Below the pieces are notes generated by a model. It was not told where the DNA came from. It did not search any database and saw only the letters and a program-made list of their open reading frames with translations. Positions 20,643 to 32,544 of a stretch of DNA of 64,000 nucleotides are shown piece by piece; position 1 is the stretch's first letter; every line of letters starts with the position of its first letter. The DNA is taken from the NCBI GenBank assembly GCA_940337035.1, contig CALNHX010005199.1:47675-111674 (forward strand), written 5' to 3'. A program made the position numbers and the translations under genes. The stretch comes from Agriotes lineatus. Lineage: Eukaryota > Arthropoda > Insecta > Coleoptera > Elateridae.

Positions 20643-21489
20643 TAAAAAAAAATGTCTATCATTTATAGTCACCCGGTATTTTATTTTGAAATTCTAGGGT
20701 ATTATTCGCAATTTAAAAAAAATATGTAAAAATTTATTAATTTCAATATTTCTAAAGCTACGCATACATTTATCCTCAACAATTTTCGTATACGTAAGAA
20801 TTTCAAAATATTATTTAGAAATTTGTTATGCTGATATGATTAACGCCTGAAATTATATTATGTTTACCTGACATTTATTTGTATTTCGTACGTGACCAGA
20901 CGGTCATATTTGCGCTCATGACGACCGAGATTTGAAATTAAAAACTGAAGGAGCTTTATCTTTACACTTTTTCTTTGCAACGTTTGCACATTGCACAATT
21001 TGTCATTGCCAATTGTAGTCACTTAGTACGAAGAATTATAACGTTAAATTATTTTTTCCTTAAATAAATAGGTAAGTTTTTATTTTTATATTCATAAGTA
21101 GTTTAGGTATTTCTTTATTATGTGGAAAAAATAAATGCTTGATTTTCTAATGTACGTATTTCGTATTTGGCGACTTTTGATCTGAAAATGGAGACTTTTG
21201 GTGCCAATTTAGCGAATACAACTTGCGAAGAGTTGGCAACACTGGAGACACGTTTAGTTGTACGTATTAACCCTGAACAGGGGTGCCAGATCTCACGATT
21301 TATCGTGAGTTCTTACGATTTCATTGGAAATCTCACGATAAGGACCATTTATCTCACGATTTTTGTATCAATTCGATTTAAACTAATTTTATAAAAAATT
21401 GTAACAATAAACGATTAAATAGATAAACAAATTGTTTAGTCTTAATATAATTTAATGTATGTTGTCAGTGATTTTATAATTTCTCGCAT
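20643..21489. other. Unassigned DNA
   Basis: Contains a tcacgatttatcgtgag mini-palindrome repeated three times between 21293 and 21362. No gene. Confidence 0.4.
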
Positions 21490-21815
21490 TATCATCATCT
21501 ACTGCTGCCATTTATGGTTAACATAAAGAAGTTGCAAGTTGCAGTTGACAGCGGATTGTCCGAGCAAGTTTTTTGCTGTATTTTGTCATCTGCTGAGGGA
21601 GTGGCTTCTTGTATGGATTGTGTAAACATGTCTATTGCTACATCCAGTTCTTGTTTAGTTTTAAGGGACGGGCTAAAGTGATAACTATTCATTTTGTCTT
21701 TAAATAGCTTCCAGTTTGTCTTGTTAATATGAAGTCTAGGAGGTTTAGCTCTTGTAATAACGTTTGCACCCAACGTAACAATTAAGGGAGAGTGATCAAG
21801 GTTTGGAAATATTGT
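21490..21815 (-). pseudogene. Non-LTR retrotransposon endonuclease end and linker fragment
   Basis: The minus strand from about 21812 reads NLDHSPLIVTLGANVITRAK, with the SDH-P type motif that closes the APE endonuclease. It is followed by PPRLHINKTNWKLFKDKMN and DVAIDMFTQSIQEATP, the linker typical of jockey/CR1-type LINEs. It stops at 21495. Truncated on both sides. Confidence 0.7.
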
Positions 21816-21965
21816 AAGTATTGTTCCTTTTTAATGTTGTGTTCTTAAAATAAAATTTAGTATTTTGCAAATAAATTTTGTTTTCTTAATTTTTGGTCAT
21901 GTGACCTATACGCAAAAATTACCTTAGCGTAAGTAAAAACATGTGTTCTTTCAAATTCTGTAATA

Positions 21966-22574
21966 AAAAATCTGGTGTGATACACTCACACGACCTCCTT
22001 TTACAGTAATTTGATTTTTAATTTTTAAGCATTTGTCAAAAATTACAAATTCTACAAAAACGGTACAAAATAGAGCGTTAGTTGAAGAAACAAATTTTCT
22101 CTAGAATTTTAAGCTGAATTTAAAAATGTAATAATATACCGGGTGTTCTATTTAAAATAGGAGAAAATAAAACCCATTTTAGAAGTATACAACTGGAAAA
22201 TCAGCTATCTCACATCAATACACATTAAAAATGTAATAAAAAGTTTGAAAAAAATTGTTAAACGTTTTTAAAAAAATGGAAAAAAACTGGAAAATCACAA
22301 GAGTAAACACCTACTTCCGATTATGAAATTTTCTTCATAAGTTTGCTGTTGCATCTACATAGTACACAAAACTTATAAGTATATGCAGTTTCAACGCCAT
22401 GCCTCTTTTCGTTTTTGAGATATTCTGTTCACAGAGAGACACACACATACACAGACCAATGAACAAAAATATGTTTTTTTGGGTTCAGGGGACCCTAAAA
22501 CGTGAAGATCTGTTGAAAACTCAATTTTGAATTTTTGGGGTGAATCCAATACTTCCTTTATCGTAAAAGGAAGT
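21966..22574 (-). repeat. Family A repeat, copy 1 (minus)
   Basis: Begins, on the minus strand, with the hairpin acttccttttacgataaagg aagt and ends with tcctttta...cacaccagattt. Shares long stretches with 22757-23450 and 27648-28302. No coding capacity. Confidence 0.75.
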
Positions 22575-22756
22575 AAAACAGGGAGTTGCCATTAAAAAAA
22601 CATCGATGACGTCATACCTCCTATGCGAGTCACCCTGTATGTAGATTTTATTTGTAGCGCAGCGTCTCTTTCCTACCTGCACTTACTGAATTATTACTTT
22701 AATTTGCCCTGGGTTCGCTAGCTGATTCAGTCGGTATGCTTATGAGACTCTTTTTT
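22575..22756. other. Spacer between opposing family A copies
   Basis: About 180 bp of unique sequence containing tgacgtcata and caccctgtat. It separates two family A copies that face each other. Confidence 0.4.
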
Positions 22757-23450
22757 ACTTCCTTTTACTATAAAGGAAGTATTGGATTCACCCCAAAAAT
22801 TCGAAATTGAGTTTTCAACGGATCTTCACGTTTTAGAGTCCCCTGATCCCAAAAAACATATTTTTTTTCATTGGTCTGTGTGTCTGTCTGTCTGTCTGTC
22901 TGTGTGTCTGTCTGTGTGTCTGTCTGTGAACAGAATATCTCAAAAACGAAAAGAGGTATGGCGTTGAAACTTCATATATAAGTTTTGTGTACTATGTAGA
23001 TGAGACAGCAAGCTTTTGAAGAAAAACGCATAACCGGAAGTAGGTGTTTACTCTTGTGATTTTTCAGTTTTTTTCGATTTTTTCAAAAACGGCTCTAACG
23101 ATTTTTTTTAAACTTTACATTTTTCTTACATTTTTAATGTGTATTGATGTGAGATAGGTGATTTTCCAGTTGAATACTTCTAAAGTGGGTTGCTTTTGTT
23201 TTTTTTATATTTTTTTTATTAACTCCTATTTTAAATAAAACACCCGGTATATTATTACATTTTTGAATTCACCTTAAAATTCTAGAGAAAATTTGTCTCT
23301 TCAACTAACACTCGATTTTGTACCGTTTTTGTAGAATTTGTAATTTTTGAAAATTTTTAACAAATGGTTAAAAATTAAAAATGAAATTTTTGACTAATTA
23401 TAAGATCACTGTAAAAGGAAGTTGTGTGTATCACACCAGATTTTTTTTTC
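22757..23450 (+). repeat. Family A repeat, copy 2 (plus) with CTGT microsatellite
   Basis: Starts acttccttttactataaagg and ends gtaaaaggaagttgtgtgta tcacaccagatt, so CTTCCTTTTAC and its complement act as short terminal repeats. A (CTGT)n run lies at 22876-22928. An internal cacccggtatattattacat block is shared by all copies. Confidence 0.75.
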
Positions 23451-24187
23451 TGACTCAGCATAGCTTTTGTTTTCAATGGTGATAAAAGTGAAACAAAAAA
23501 AATGTGAATACTTCATTTCTTCTGAATCGATAAGTTTTCAGTTGTTCTCTCTTGTAAACTACGTAAGCTTCTTATACATTAGAGAACGAAATAAAATGCT
23601 AAAATAAGGTTAGGATGAGAGTTTTTATTCAGAAATGTTGAAAAATGCCGTATGGCTTTCTTCGACTAAGAACTTTTTGTGTATGCTACGCTGATCTGTA
23701 GAACGATTGCAAATTATTACCCATTCAAAAACTTACCATTTAAACATGACTAATTGAAGTGCTATTATACCGAACACACTTCTGCAATGTCCAACGATTA
23801 TATTTTAAAATTAAATGACTACCTTCATGGGGGAGGACGCAAATGTTTTTTTCTCCAACCACACGAATAAGACGCCATATTGTCGAATCATTTTGTACAA
23901 AAAGTAAGTCATTTCAGGATATTCACCAATTACCTTGGCAACTGTACAAATTTCGATTCATATTTGCACTAGTACAAAAATGGACGCAAGATAGGGTTTT
24001 ACATGGTAAATTTTATATAAAACACAATCGCTTCGTCAATATTCGGCAATAGCCGTCGTTATTGTCTAATTTCCCCGTATAGTGATTGTTTATTTGCGCC
24101 ATGACAGTTCTACAATATAACCTACAATGTTTGATTCTAAATAATAAGTCGTATTACCGAATTGATGAGTAGTTGGAGAAAAAATAA
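23451..24187. other. Unassigned DNA
   Basis: No supported gene or repeat structure. Confidence 0.4.
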
Positions 24188-24312
24188 TATGTTTCATTCG
24201 CACAAAAAATGCGTTTTCGGAACGCGTAAGATTCGCCGGACTCCGCTGCGCGTCGTCCGGCGATCTGTCTTACTTGTCCCGAAATCATGCATTTTTGTAC
24301 TAATGAAACAAA
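24188..24312. repeat. Palindrome with GC-rich apex
   Basis: Arms atgtttcattcgcacaaaaa and complement. The apex at about 24250 reads cgccggactccgctgcgcgtcgtccggcg. Confidence 0.7.
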
Positions 24313-25449
24313 TAACTATTAACTGTAATACACTGTTACAAAAAAATTGCAAATTGAATAAAAAGATGCATTTATTAAAAATAAAACAAAATCATGAAAC
24401 GTATTGTGAAATATACTTTGAAGCATTGAATAACCTAGATAGAGGTATATATAATTATTGCAATATATAGCACCTATTAAAAATTTGGTGGGGTCACCAA
24501 ATAACCTTCGTTTACTGCTTGTAAAAATCTAATTTTGTATGTTTTCAAAAACAACTCATACACATTTTTTTTGACAAAGGTCATAGAAAATTGCGTAATA
24601 TATAACACTTTTTAAAATGTGTATTCCCATTAATTTTGGACTTCAAGGGAATTTTCTTCAAAATTGTATTTCCCACAAAAAAAATAATTGAAAGTTGTAG
24701 ATAACTACACAATATATTGATTTTGTTCTATCAACTTTAATTTTTATCAAACATTTATCAAATTTTTACGGAAACTAAAAAAGTTAGAGTAAAGTATGAC
24801 TTCCGGTTATCCGATTTTAATCAAAAATCACTGAGATCTCCGACTCTATATTGAAAATAAAGATATACATTTTTAGGGCGTTCGATCAAACCGTCTGGGC
24901 TGTGAAGAAGACACAAACTCACAGACAAACATCCCTTCAAAAATCCCTTTTCCTGTGCCAAAAGACACGAAAACGGATATTTTCGCAAAAATCACGGGTT
25001 CAAGAAAAACATTATTACTATAGGTACTATTTTACGTAGTAAAAGAACAATAACCATGAATTTTAAAATTAATAGATATCTTGAACTTGTGTAGCGAAAC
25101 CCATTTTTCCCTTATTTTTCTGTATTTATTGTAGATCTATGGATATCTAGTTTATAAAGCTGACACACCATTTCGCAAATAGAAGACGTTGAAAAGGCCA
25201 AAATATACAAAAATGTCTAGATTTTAGTGCAGAAAATTCATCATCAAAACCAGCAAAAAATTAAATAAGTGATACAGAAGCAAGTTGCATTTTATTTTCT
25301 CCGTTGAAAGCCAAATTAATTATTTGTTTTTTCATTTGGACTATTTTCAAGTAGGTTTCTAGCCCATTTATATGTCTTCTTTCTATTATTTCGTAATACA
25401 ATATCTCTTCAACAGTTGAGTAAATGATTGCTGCCGTATATCTACAAAT
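24313..25449. other. Unassigned repeat-like DNA
   Basis: Includes a block (24780-24960) with ttccggttatccgatttt and a cacaaactcacagacaaaca run, a pattern like the D and family A repeats. Not resolved to an element. Confidence 0.35.
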
Positions 25450-26195
25450 ACAGGGTCCGGCAACGAAGCGGGGGTGGAAGATATTTCAAAAACTATTAGA
25501 GTTACATGAATATTGCGAATATAAAAGATGTAAGTACGAAGGTGGTGCACATTACTAAAATAGTTTTGATTATACAGGGTTTCTCAAAAAAGTGTGGAAA
25601 AGCAAACTTACTTTTTTTAATGGAAAGCCGTATATTTGGGTAGCTTAAAAGTTTTGCATTTTTATATCAAGTTACATCGGTCTAATGTCATTAAAGATTT
25701 TATGCAAAAAAATGCTGAAATTCAGGCGGCTGCTGTAAGCAACACAAAACAACCGAATAGAGGAAAACGCTACCAAAAAATTATTATTTTCGTGAACTAA
25801 CTTTCGAGTGTAAAATGGTGGATCTGGGTATTAATACTATACAGGGTGCTCAACATTTGCAAATTTAATTATTTCGACTTTTTTCAAGAGGAACGCCCTG
25901 TAGGTACATTTTTGTATTTTTGAAAAGCCATTTTAAGGAGATTTCTTTTGATGTCGTACTTCATACCTCTAAGTCCAACTGTTTTTCAGATATGCGTGTT
26001 TGAACATAAAAACAATTTAAAGCCCCTTAAGATGCTTTATTTCAAGGGATAACAAACAAACGCCGTTAAAATAATTATTCAAACACCTGAGCTCTCCTAA
26101 AATAAAAACACAAAACCAGGTTTAGAAAATATAAATTCAGCCAGTGTTCAGACAAAGAATAATAAACACGAAAAAACCATAAATGCAGGAATAAA
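25450..26195 (+). repeat. Family B dispersed repeat, copy 1
   Basis: Runs from gggtccggcaacgaagcggg through gtaagtacgaaggtggtgca and tatacagggtgctcaac to gccccttaagatgctttatt and beyond. Its distal 500 bp are inverted-repeat partners of 27160-27647. Confidence 0.7.
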
Positions 26196-26434
26196 TTAAT
26201 TCGAAGGTCAAATAAACTCAGATTAAAAAACAAAAGCCAGTACACCAAAATCCTATACGTAATTACGTTAAATGTTCAAATAGTTCTCCTTCCCTGCTCT
26301 GAGTATTAAAGCTGTACAGAGAACTCATAATCAGCAAATATAATTATTTTGATTTATTTAAATGGAACATCCTGTATATCCCTGTATTTTTAAAAACTAG
26401 TTTTTTTGACCCAGAAAATATGCAGTTTTTGTAG

Positions 26435-26525
26435 CATTTTTTCGCCAGAAAGTAACGTTTTTCCGGTCAAGATCGGAAAACGGGCATCAGGGACCGGTAA
26501 AAGCTTTTGCCTTCGTTACTATGGA
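26435..26525. repeat. Imperfect palindrome
   Basis: gtaacgtttttccggtcaag pairs with gaccggtaaaag...cgttac. Weaker than the other hairpins. Confidence 0.45.
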
Positions 26526-26760
26526 AACAAGTTTTTGTTATTATTTGGACTATTGCATACGTCTGTCGAACGATGTCATTTGACCAATGATCGCACTCGC
26601 TTTTTGAACTTTCAACCAATCAAAAATGGCTTGCGTCGATAATTATTGTTATATAACAACTTATCGGTAATACTCCACCTTACTCATTAAAATGATGATT
26701 CGTTAGTTTTTTTAATCTATTCAAGCAATAGTCACGCAAAATATATTGCGTGCATATTTC

Positions 26761-26893
26761 CTTGCTTCGATAATGCTGACCCAATTGCACTCATGCTGGA
26801 TTGTTTAGAAAATGCGCCAGCTCCAGCTTCGCTGTCGGGCGTATTTTCTAAACAATCCAGCGGTCATGCAATCTGACCAGCATTATCGGCAAG
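26761..26893. repeat. Palindrome with GCTTCGC apex
   Basis: Arms cttgcttcgataatgctgac and gtcagcattatcggcaag-type complement; inner arm gctggattgtttagaaaat. It is flanked by tattactgttgat-like sequence shared with 16305-17170. Confidence 0.7.
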
Positions 26894-27004
26894 TCACTAT
26901 GCACTTCATACATTACTGTTGATAAGTCAAATAATAGATGCTGATGTCATAATTCTGAGTTTTCGAAAGTATGGACTCGGATGTCGTAAAAAAATATTGT
27001 AGGA

Positions 27005-27078
27005 TACATGACCGGAAATGGTTTTGCAGGTCTCCCCAAGCTTGGTTCGACCTGCAAAACACTATTTTCCGGTCTTGT
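27005..27078. repeat. Short palindrome
   Basis: acatgaccggaaatggtttt gcaggtc pairs with gacctgcaaaac...ccggtcttgt. Apex near 27042. Confidence 0.65.
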
Positions 27079-27159
27079 AACGTAAATTACTATTAATGAG
27101 CTTTCTTCTAACATTTCCTTTCCTATCCCAAAATTCAATCGCTTTTCAGATTTAACTTT

Positions 27160-27647
27160 CTCCTGCCTTTCTTCGTTTTTTTCGTATTTGTTATTTCTAG
27201 TTTTGAGTAGTGGCTGGATTTTTGTTTTATAAACTTGGTTTTATCTTTTGTTTGGAAAATTCAAGTGTTTAAATCATTATATTAACGGCGTTTGTTTTTA
27301 TCCCTCGAAATAAAGCACCTTAAGGGGCTTAAATTGTTTTGATGTTCAAATAAGCATATCTGAAAAACAGTTGAACTTAGAGGTATAAAGAAAGATATCA
27401 AAAGAAAACTCATTAAAAAAGATTTTCAAAAATACAAAAATTTACAGGTCGTTCCAATAAAAAAAAATTGAAATCATTAAATCTGCAAATGTTGAGCACC
27501 CTGTATAGCATTAATACCCAGATCCACCATTTTACACTTGAAAGGTAGTTCATGAAAATCATAATTTTTTGGTAGCGTTTTCCTTCATTCAATTGTTTTC
27601 TGTTGCTTACAGAAGCCGCCTGAAGTTCAGCATTTTTACTTCCTTTT
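27160..27647 (-). repeat. Family B dispersed repeat, copy 2 (inverted arm)
   Basis: Reverse complement of about 25690-26195. It includes aaggggcttaaattgttttg and gcaccctgtatagcattaat. Copies 1 and 2 thus form a long inverted repeat around a loop of about 1 kb. It ends exactly where family A copy 3 begins. Confidence 0.7.
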
Positions 27648-28302
27648 ACGATAAAGGAAGTATTGGATTCACCCCAAAAATTCGAAATTGAGTTTTCAAC
27701 AGATCTTCACGTTTTAGAGTCCCCTGATCCCAAAAAACATATTTTTTTTCATTGGTCTGTGTGTCTGTCTGTCTGTGTGTCTGTGAACAGAATATCTCAA
27801 AAACGAAAAGAGGTATGACGTTGAAACTTCATATATAAGTTTTGTGTACTATGTAGATAAGACAGCAAGCTTTTGAAGAAAATCGCATAACCGAAAGTAG
27901 GTGTTTACTCTTGTGATTTTTCAGTTTTTTTCGATTTTTTCAAAAACGGCTCTAACGATTTTTTTCAAACTTCACATTTTTATTACATTTTTAATTTGCA
28001 TTGACGTGAGATAGGTGATTTTCCAGTTGAATACTTCTAAAGTGGGTTTCTTTTGTTTTTTTTCTATTTTTTTATTAACTCCTATTTTAAATAGAACACC
28101 CGGTATATTATTACATTTTTGAATTCTGCTTAAGATTTTAGAGAAAATTTGTCTCTTCAACTAACGCTCTATTTTGTACCGTCTTTGTAGAATTCGTAAT
28201 TTTTGAAAATTTTTGACAAATGCTTAAAAATTAAAAATTAAATTTTTGACTAATTATAAGATCACTGTAAAAGGAAGTTGTGTGAGTGTATCACACCAGA
28301 TT
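27648..28302 (+). repeat. Family A repeat, copy 3
   Basis: Begins acttccttttacgataaagg and ends gtaaaaggaagttgtgtgag tgtatcacaccaga. Nearly collinear with copy 2 but with a shorter CTGT run (27765-27783). Confidence 0.75.
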
Positions 28303-30746
28303 ATTATATTCGCAGTGTGGCTAAGGGCAGCTAATATTATTTGAGACCAACTCGTAGACACCTGAAATGTTGTACCTACTAATGCAATCGTTAATGACAA
28401 TAAAAATCCTGACAACTTACAAAGAGTACATATAATCTGCAAACAAATACACACAAGAGAATACATATGAGTACATACAAAATACGGGGCTAACACGCTA
28501 CATATAGCCTATGCGAATACTACAAAGAGATACGTAGCAGTTCATTAATCGGCGCAAAGTTAAATGGCGTGCACTAATAAACTTATCACGACGCTGTCCC
28601 TTCTTGAAACGTGTCCGTAACCTGATACCGGCCTTTGAAGATAGAGCGTGAACGTTGAGATGACGTAACTATGGAGCTCGAACAGCGGTAATTTCCCGTG
28701 CTAACAAACACAAGGGTAACTGCTCCAGCTGGTGCAATAATATTTCGCTTGCACGGTGATTATGGCTATTAACTAACCTGGCTTTTGGGTGCCTTCCCGA
28801 TGCTCTAGTCGTCTACTAAGGCAGGTGCTCCTCCTATGGAGTCGCAACGATAGTTGTTTTCTAACAAGATAGCGGCAGATTATTTCCGGCCACAGTACAC
28901 TATATGATGCGCTGTTTCGGGCTGTTCTTAGCCCGCTTCGTGTCACTGGTAATTCGCGAGTTTGTCAGCGAACTCGCAGCAACCGCACTGGTTGACGATC
29001 TGGCTGCTAATGCTTCATACTCCGGGCTTTAGCGCGAATTCTACATCTTGCAGGCGTCCAGCCTTGATTCCTTATCGGCCGGTTATTTCCGTACGTAAAC
29101 TGCACTGTCGATACATTTTGTCACGTATTCGCGGCGCGTTACACTCTATAGTTATTACCTACGTATACATTAAATATCACTCTATAGTACTAAACTACGT
29201 GCATAAATACAAGGGCACTTACTGTCAGGCTTCATTTCTAATGAGCATATAATGAAAAGCTATAAAATAAGCAAATACAGGTGGCACGAATTGACCCGTT
29301 TCATATTTCAAAAAATTCGCAAATAAAAATAAAAATCGACGAGTTCCAGCATTTTTTCCAAAAGTTATTCCTTGAATGTTTAAGGAATTTATCCACTACT
29401 TTACGAAAGCACTGTATAGTAGATGGAAAAGATTTTAAACGTTAAATATATAAAATATGACTATAAAAAATATATAATAGTTCCTATTCTATTCACTTTC
29501 GCTAGCATTGTCTTTGTCGCCACTTACAGAATACATTTGCTTAGTTATTTTTCTAAGGATATTCGTATCAACAGCAGAATAGTAACACTTATCCTGCCCT
29601 ATATACCTTTTTGTATGTAATAAACCATTACTTGTTGTACTTGAAAACCTATTTCTCATTTAGGTTTTCATTAAATTTATAGCCGAAAAGATTATTTCGA
29701 CATTTGCAGACGAATGGGGCAAACACTATAGACGAAAGACCAATTCACATAAAAAACCTGTTATAATAATCTCACTTCTGATTACTGTCACAATCTCCCG
29801 ATATTTCTGGAGACTGTTGTCAGGAATGAAACAACAACTTGCTGATATAAAATATAATTTAAAATAATAATGACTGTACAGTTTGAAATGTTGCTTAAGA
29901 CTAAATTCAAATTTACAAACACTCGTACAGCTAAACTGCCCTTTCACCTTTCTCTCAACAAAAACTACCAATTGCATACCCTGGTTTTCAAAATCTTCAA
30001 CAAATCACGTCACCTCGGTCTTTTAGCATTTCTACCGGTTTTTCTCACGCATTATCGGTTTCGAACTAATTGGTAGCACTCCCATCAATCAATTTCTCCG
30101 TTTGCCGAAACTCTATGCCCTACAAACCTAATACTGCCGACCGGATGATGGGAATGGCAGATACATACGTTAAATAACTAAGAGCATGCAAAAAATTAAA
30201 ATTCGGCCGTGGAAACTAAAATATTCTAACACACCAAACATCAAGGAACCATCCCCAACAAACCGCTCAGTCGAAAAATTCTAAAATTGTAAATCTTTAT
30301 ATTAATCAGTTTTTTCTACGACCACCACTAAAAGTAGGCATTCTAACACTAGCTTGTTTCACTAAAAGTGACGTTTTATAATTTAGCGTGTTTAAAGAAA
30401 TCAGCTGTTTAATTTTAGCGCTGTGTGGTATAAAGTGAAGTCAGGTTATAAACCACAATTTCGAACTGGAAGTGAAGTTGTAAAGTTATTCTAGTTACTT
30501 CTTGTATTAGAGGTAAAGTGTTTTTTAAATAATTAAAGCGTTATGTAATGAATACAGTCAGATGTGTAGTATTAATAATTACCTTTGATAACTGACTTTG
30601 ACAGTACTGGCTCCACAAACATTCACTTTCGCGTCAAGGGCTATTGTTTATTATGACATAAATTATAACTGTCGTAGATGCAAACCTTTGTTAAATCGAC
30701 ATTTATGGATTAATAACAGTATATTTAAGGTCGTAGAAAAAATATT
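28303..30746. other. Unassigned DNA including a GC-richer island
   Basis: The part 28500-29240 is clearly richer in G+C than its neighbours but contains no long open frame or recognisable repeat end. Short open frames at 28962, 29423 and 29870 have no recognised motif. Possibly an old LTR or regulatory DNA; undetermined. Confidence 0.35.
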
Positions 30747-30867
30747 GTATGCAACTCGTGCTAAAAGTGGTTTATGCACGAGACATGTTATGAAACTCAG
30801 CCCTCGGCTTTGTTTCATAATTTTCATGTCTCGTGCATAAACCTCAACTTTTAGCACTTGTTGCATA
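30747..30867. repeat. Palindrome with CCTCGG apex
   Basis: Arms tatgcaactcgtgctaaaag and complement; inner arm tttatgcacgagacatg. The left flank gtcgtagaaaaaatattg matches the flank of 1466-1585. Confidence 0.75.
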
Positions 30868-31049
30868 AATAGCTATTTCGTTAATATATTTATGTTTAAC
30901 ATTTATTAAAGATATACTTACCGTACATTTTCTTTTAATAACAAAATTGCAATATATGGAATAAGGAAATTTGACCACATGTGACATAAACTGTCTGAAC
31001 TCAATTGGTTAAATATGAAGAAAGTTGTTTAGTGCCTGTTTTTATTTTA

Positions 31050-31250
31050 AGATCATTATGGATAAAAAACCCTCGTACTTATATCGCAAAATCTCGTTCA
31101 GAGATGATATGCATAATATTAATATTCATTATAAAGGTGCATTAACTCCATCCTTACATACAACAGCTTTCTTCGAACAAAGTTATAGCTACCAAATTTC
31201 TAAAATCTTTAATTCGTTATCGCTTGAACTGAGGTCATTACCTATATAGA
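31050..31250 (+). pseudogene. LINE ORF2 C-terminal end
   Basis: Encodes SYSYQISKIFNSLSLELRSL preceded by LHTTAFFEQ, the W/F-N-SLP-type closing motif of jockey/CR1-clade ORF2 proteins, then a stop at 31249. The rest of the element is absent. Confidence 0.6.
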
Positions 31251-31520
31251 AATTTAAATATCGGTACTAAAATTTACTTTTAACTCAACAGTTTTTAACG
31301 TAATCTATAAAACATTTGTTTTTAAGTCTGCTGTTTGTTGGATGGTATATCTACTCATCTGTACTTGTTATTACTATTCATATTATTATTACACTTTTGA
31401 ATTTTTTTAATATCTTAACATTGTACATTTCAGCACTAGTGCAGAAATTGAGATTTGTATCCTAAAACCTTAAATGTTTTTCTGTATTTTATGAAAAAAT
31501 GTGAATTATAGCCAATATAT
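31251..31520. other. Unassigned DNA
   Basis: Possibly the LINE 3' UTR; no other signal. Confidence 0.3.
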
Positions 31521-32002
31521 TGTTACGAATTATCTTCTGGGCTATTAAAAATTATACGCCGCTTCTTGTTTTAAGCATTTATTTATAGCAATTTAATTTA
31601 ACGATTTACAAAAACACAAGAACTATTAATGCGGAACACAAATTATTTATACAAACAGGTACTATTTCTAACAACAAATACACTTTATTTATTTACATAC
31701 GACTTAAACACGAATGATTTATATAGCAAGCTTCGCGCACTTCAAAGCTAGATTCCGACTGACTGTTTTTTCCTGCTGGGCTTATTTATATATCGCCGAA
31801 TGATTCCTTCTGGAAGTTTCGAGATATCACTCGATTATTCCAGCAATGCTGAAGTGTCGCGCGAATTAATCACCGAAGTCGTTCTCGAATGATCCGAAAG
31901 GCTGACTCATCTGTCTGCTCTCGATCCGCCTCGAAGGTTGTTAATATATTTTAAAAATAAATTGAAAGTAATTAGTGTGCCATCATATCCATACATGTGC
32001 CA
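31521..32002 (-). mobile_element. Solo LTR, gypsy-like, 482 bp
   Basis: TG...CA ends (TGTTACG at 31521, TGCCA ending at 32002) are flanked by ATAT on both sides (31517-31520 and 32003-32006), a 4-bp target duplication usual for gypsy elements. On the minus strand there is a TATA box (atatataaataagccc), about 30 bp downstream an arthropod initiator (cagtcagtcgg), and further on an aataaataaag polyadenylation signal. It was therefore read as an LTR transcribed on the minus strand. No internal region or partner LTR is present. Confidence 0.75.
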
Positions 32003-32016
32003 ATATCATGGCACAC

Positions 32017-32461
32017 CAGGGTGTCTACTAATATACAATTTTAAAATTCCAGGAATTCAAGGACCATTTTTGTAAAATTCCAGGTATTTTCACACTACTC
32101 CGCCATATTTTTGTTAGCTTCACGCACGTTGTGGTTGTCAACTTGTCATGAAAAGACAGAACATTACACCAAAAATACCGTGCACGCGTGCTTTGGGTCT
32201 TGTTAAGTCGCACGATAGCTGCTCGACATAAATTGAACTTACTAATATTACGTACAACGGTAACACTTTAAATAGTTGCCCGGTCAAATGTGAATCACGT
32301 GATTTTTTAAATTTCATATTTTACGGGAAACAATTTTTTTTTCAAATGCGAAATCACAAATTTGATAAAGGATAAACAAGTTCAAGGAATTTCAAGTATT
32401 TCCAGTGCCAATTTTGACATTCCAGGAGATTTCTAGGAATTCCAGGTTGGTAGACACCCTG
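32017..32461. mobile_element. Short hAT-type non-autonomous element
   Basis: Inverted ends CAGGGTGTCTAC and GTAGACACCCTG, with inner ttccaggaattcaaggacca and complementary copies. Five flanking bases cacac are duplicated (32012-32016 and 32462-32466), somewhat short for hAT (usually 8). It lies 14 bp from the solo LTR. No coding content. Confidence 0.6.
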
Positions 32462-32544
32462 CACACTACACAACTTGCAAGAAATTAATTTTCTCGAGCA
32501 TATGTAAATTTTGAGAAATTATTAGTAGGTATATGTAAATGCAT

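Noticed and set aside
28962..29252. 96-codon frame in the GC-richer island as a gene
   Set aside because: No domain, no splice or start context, and composition follows the island.
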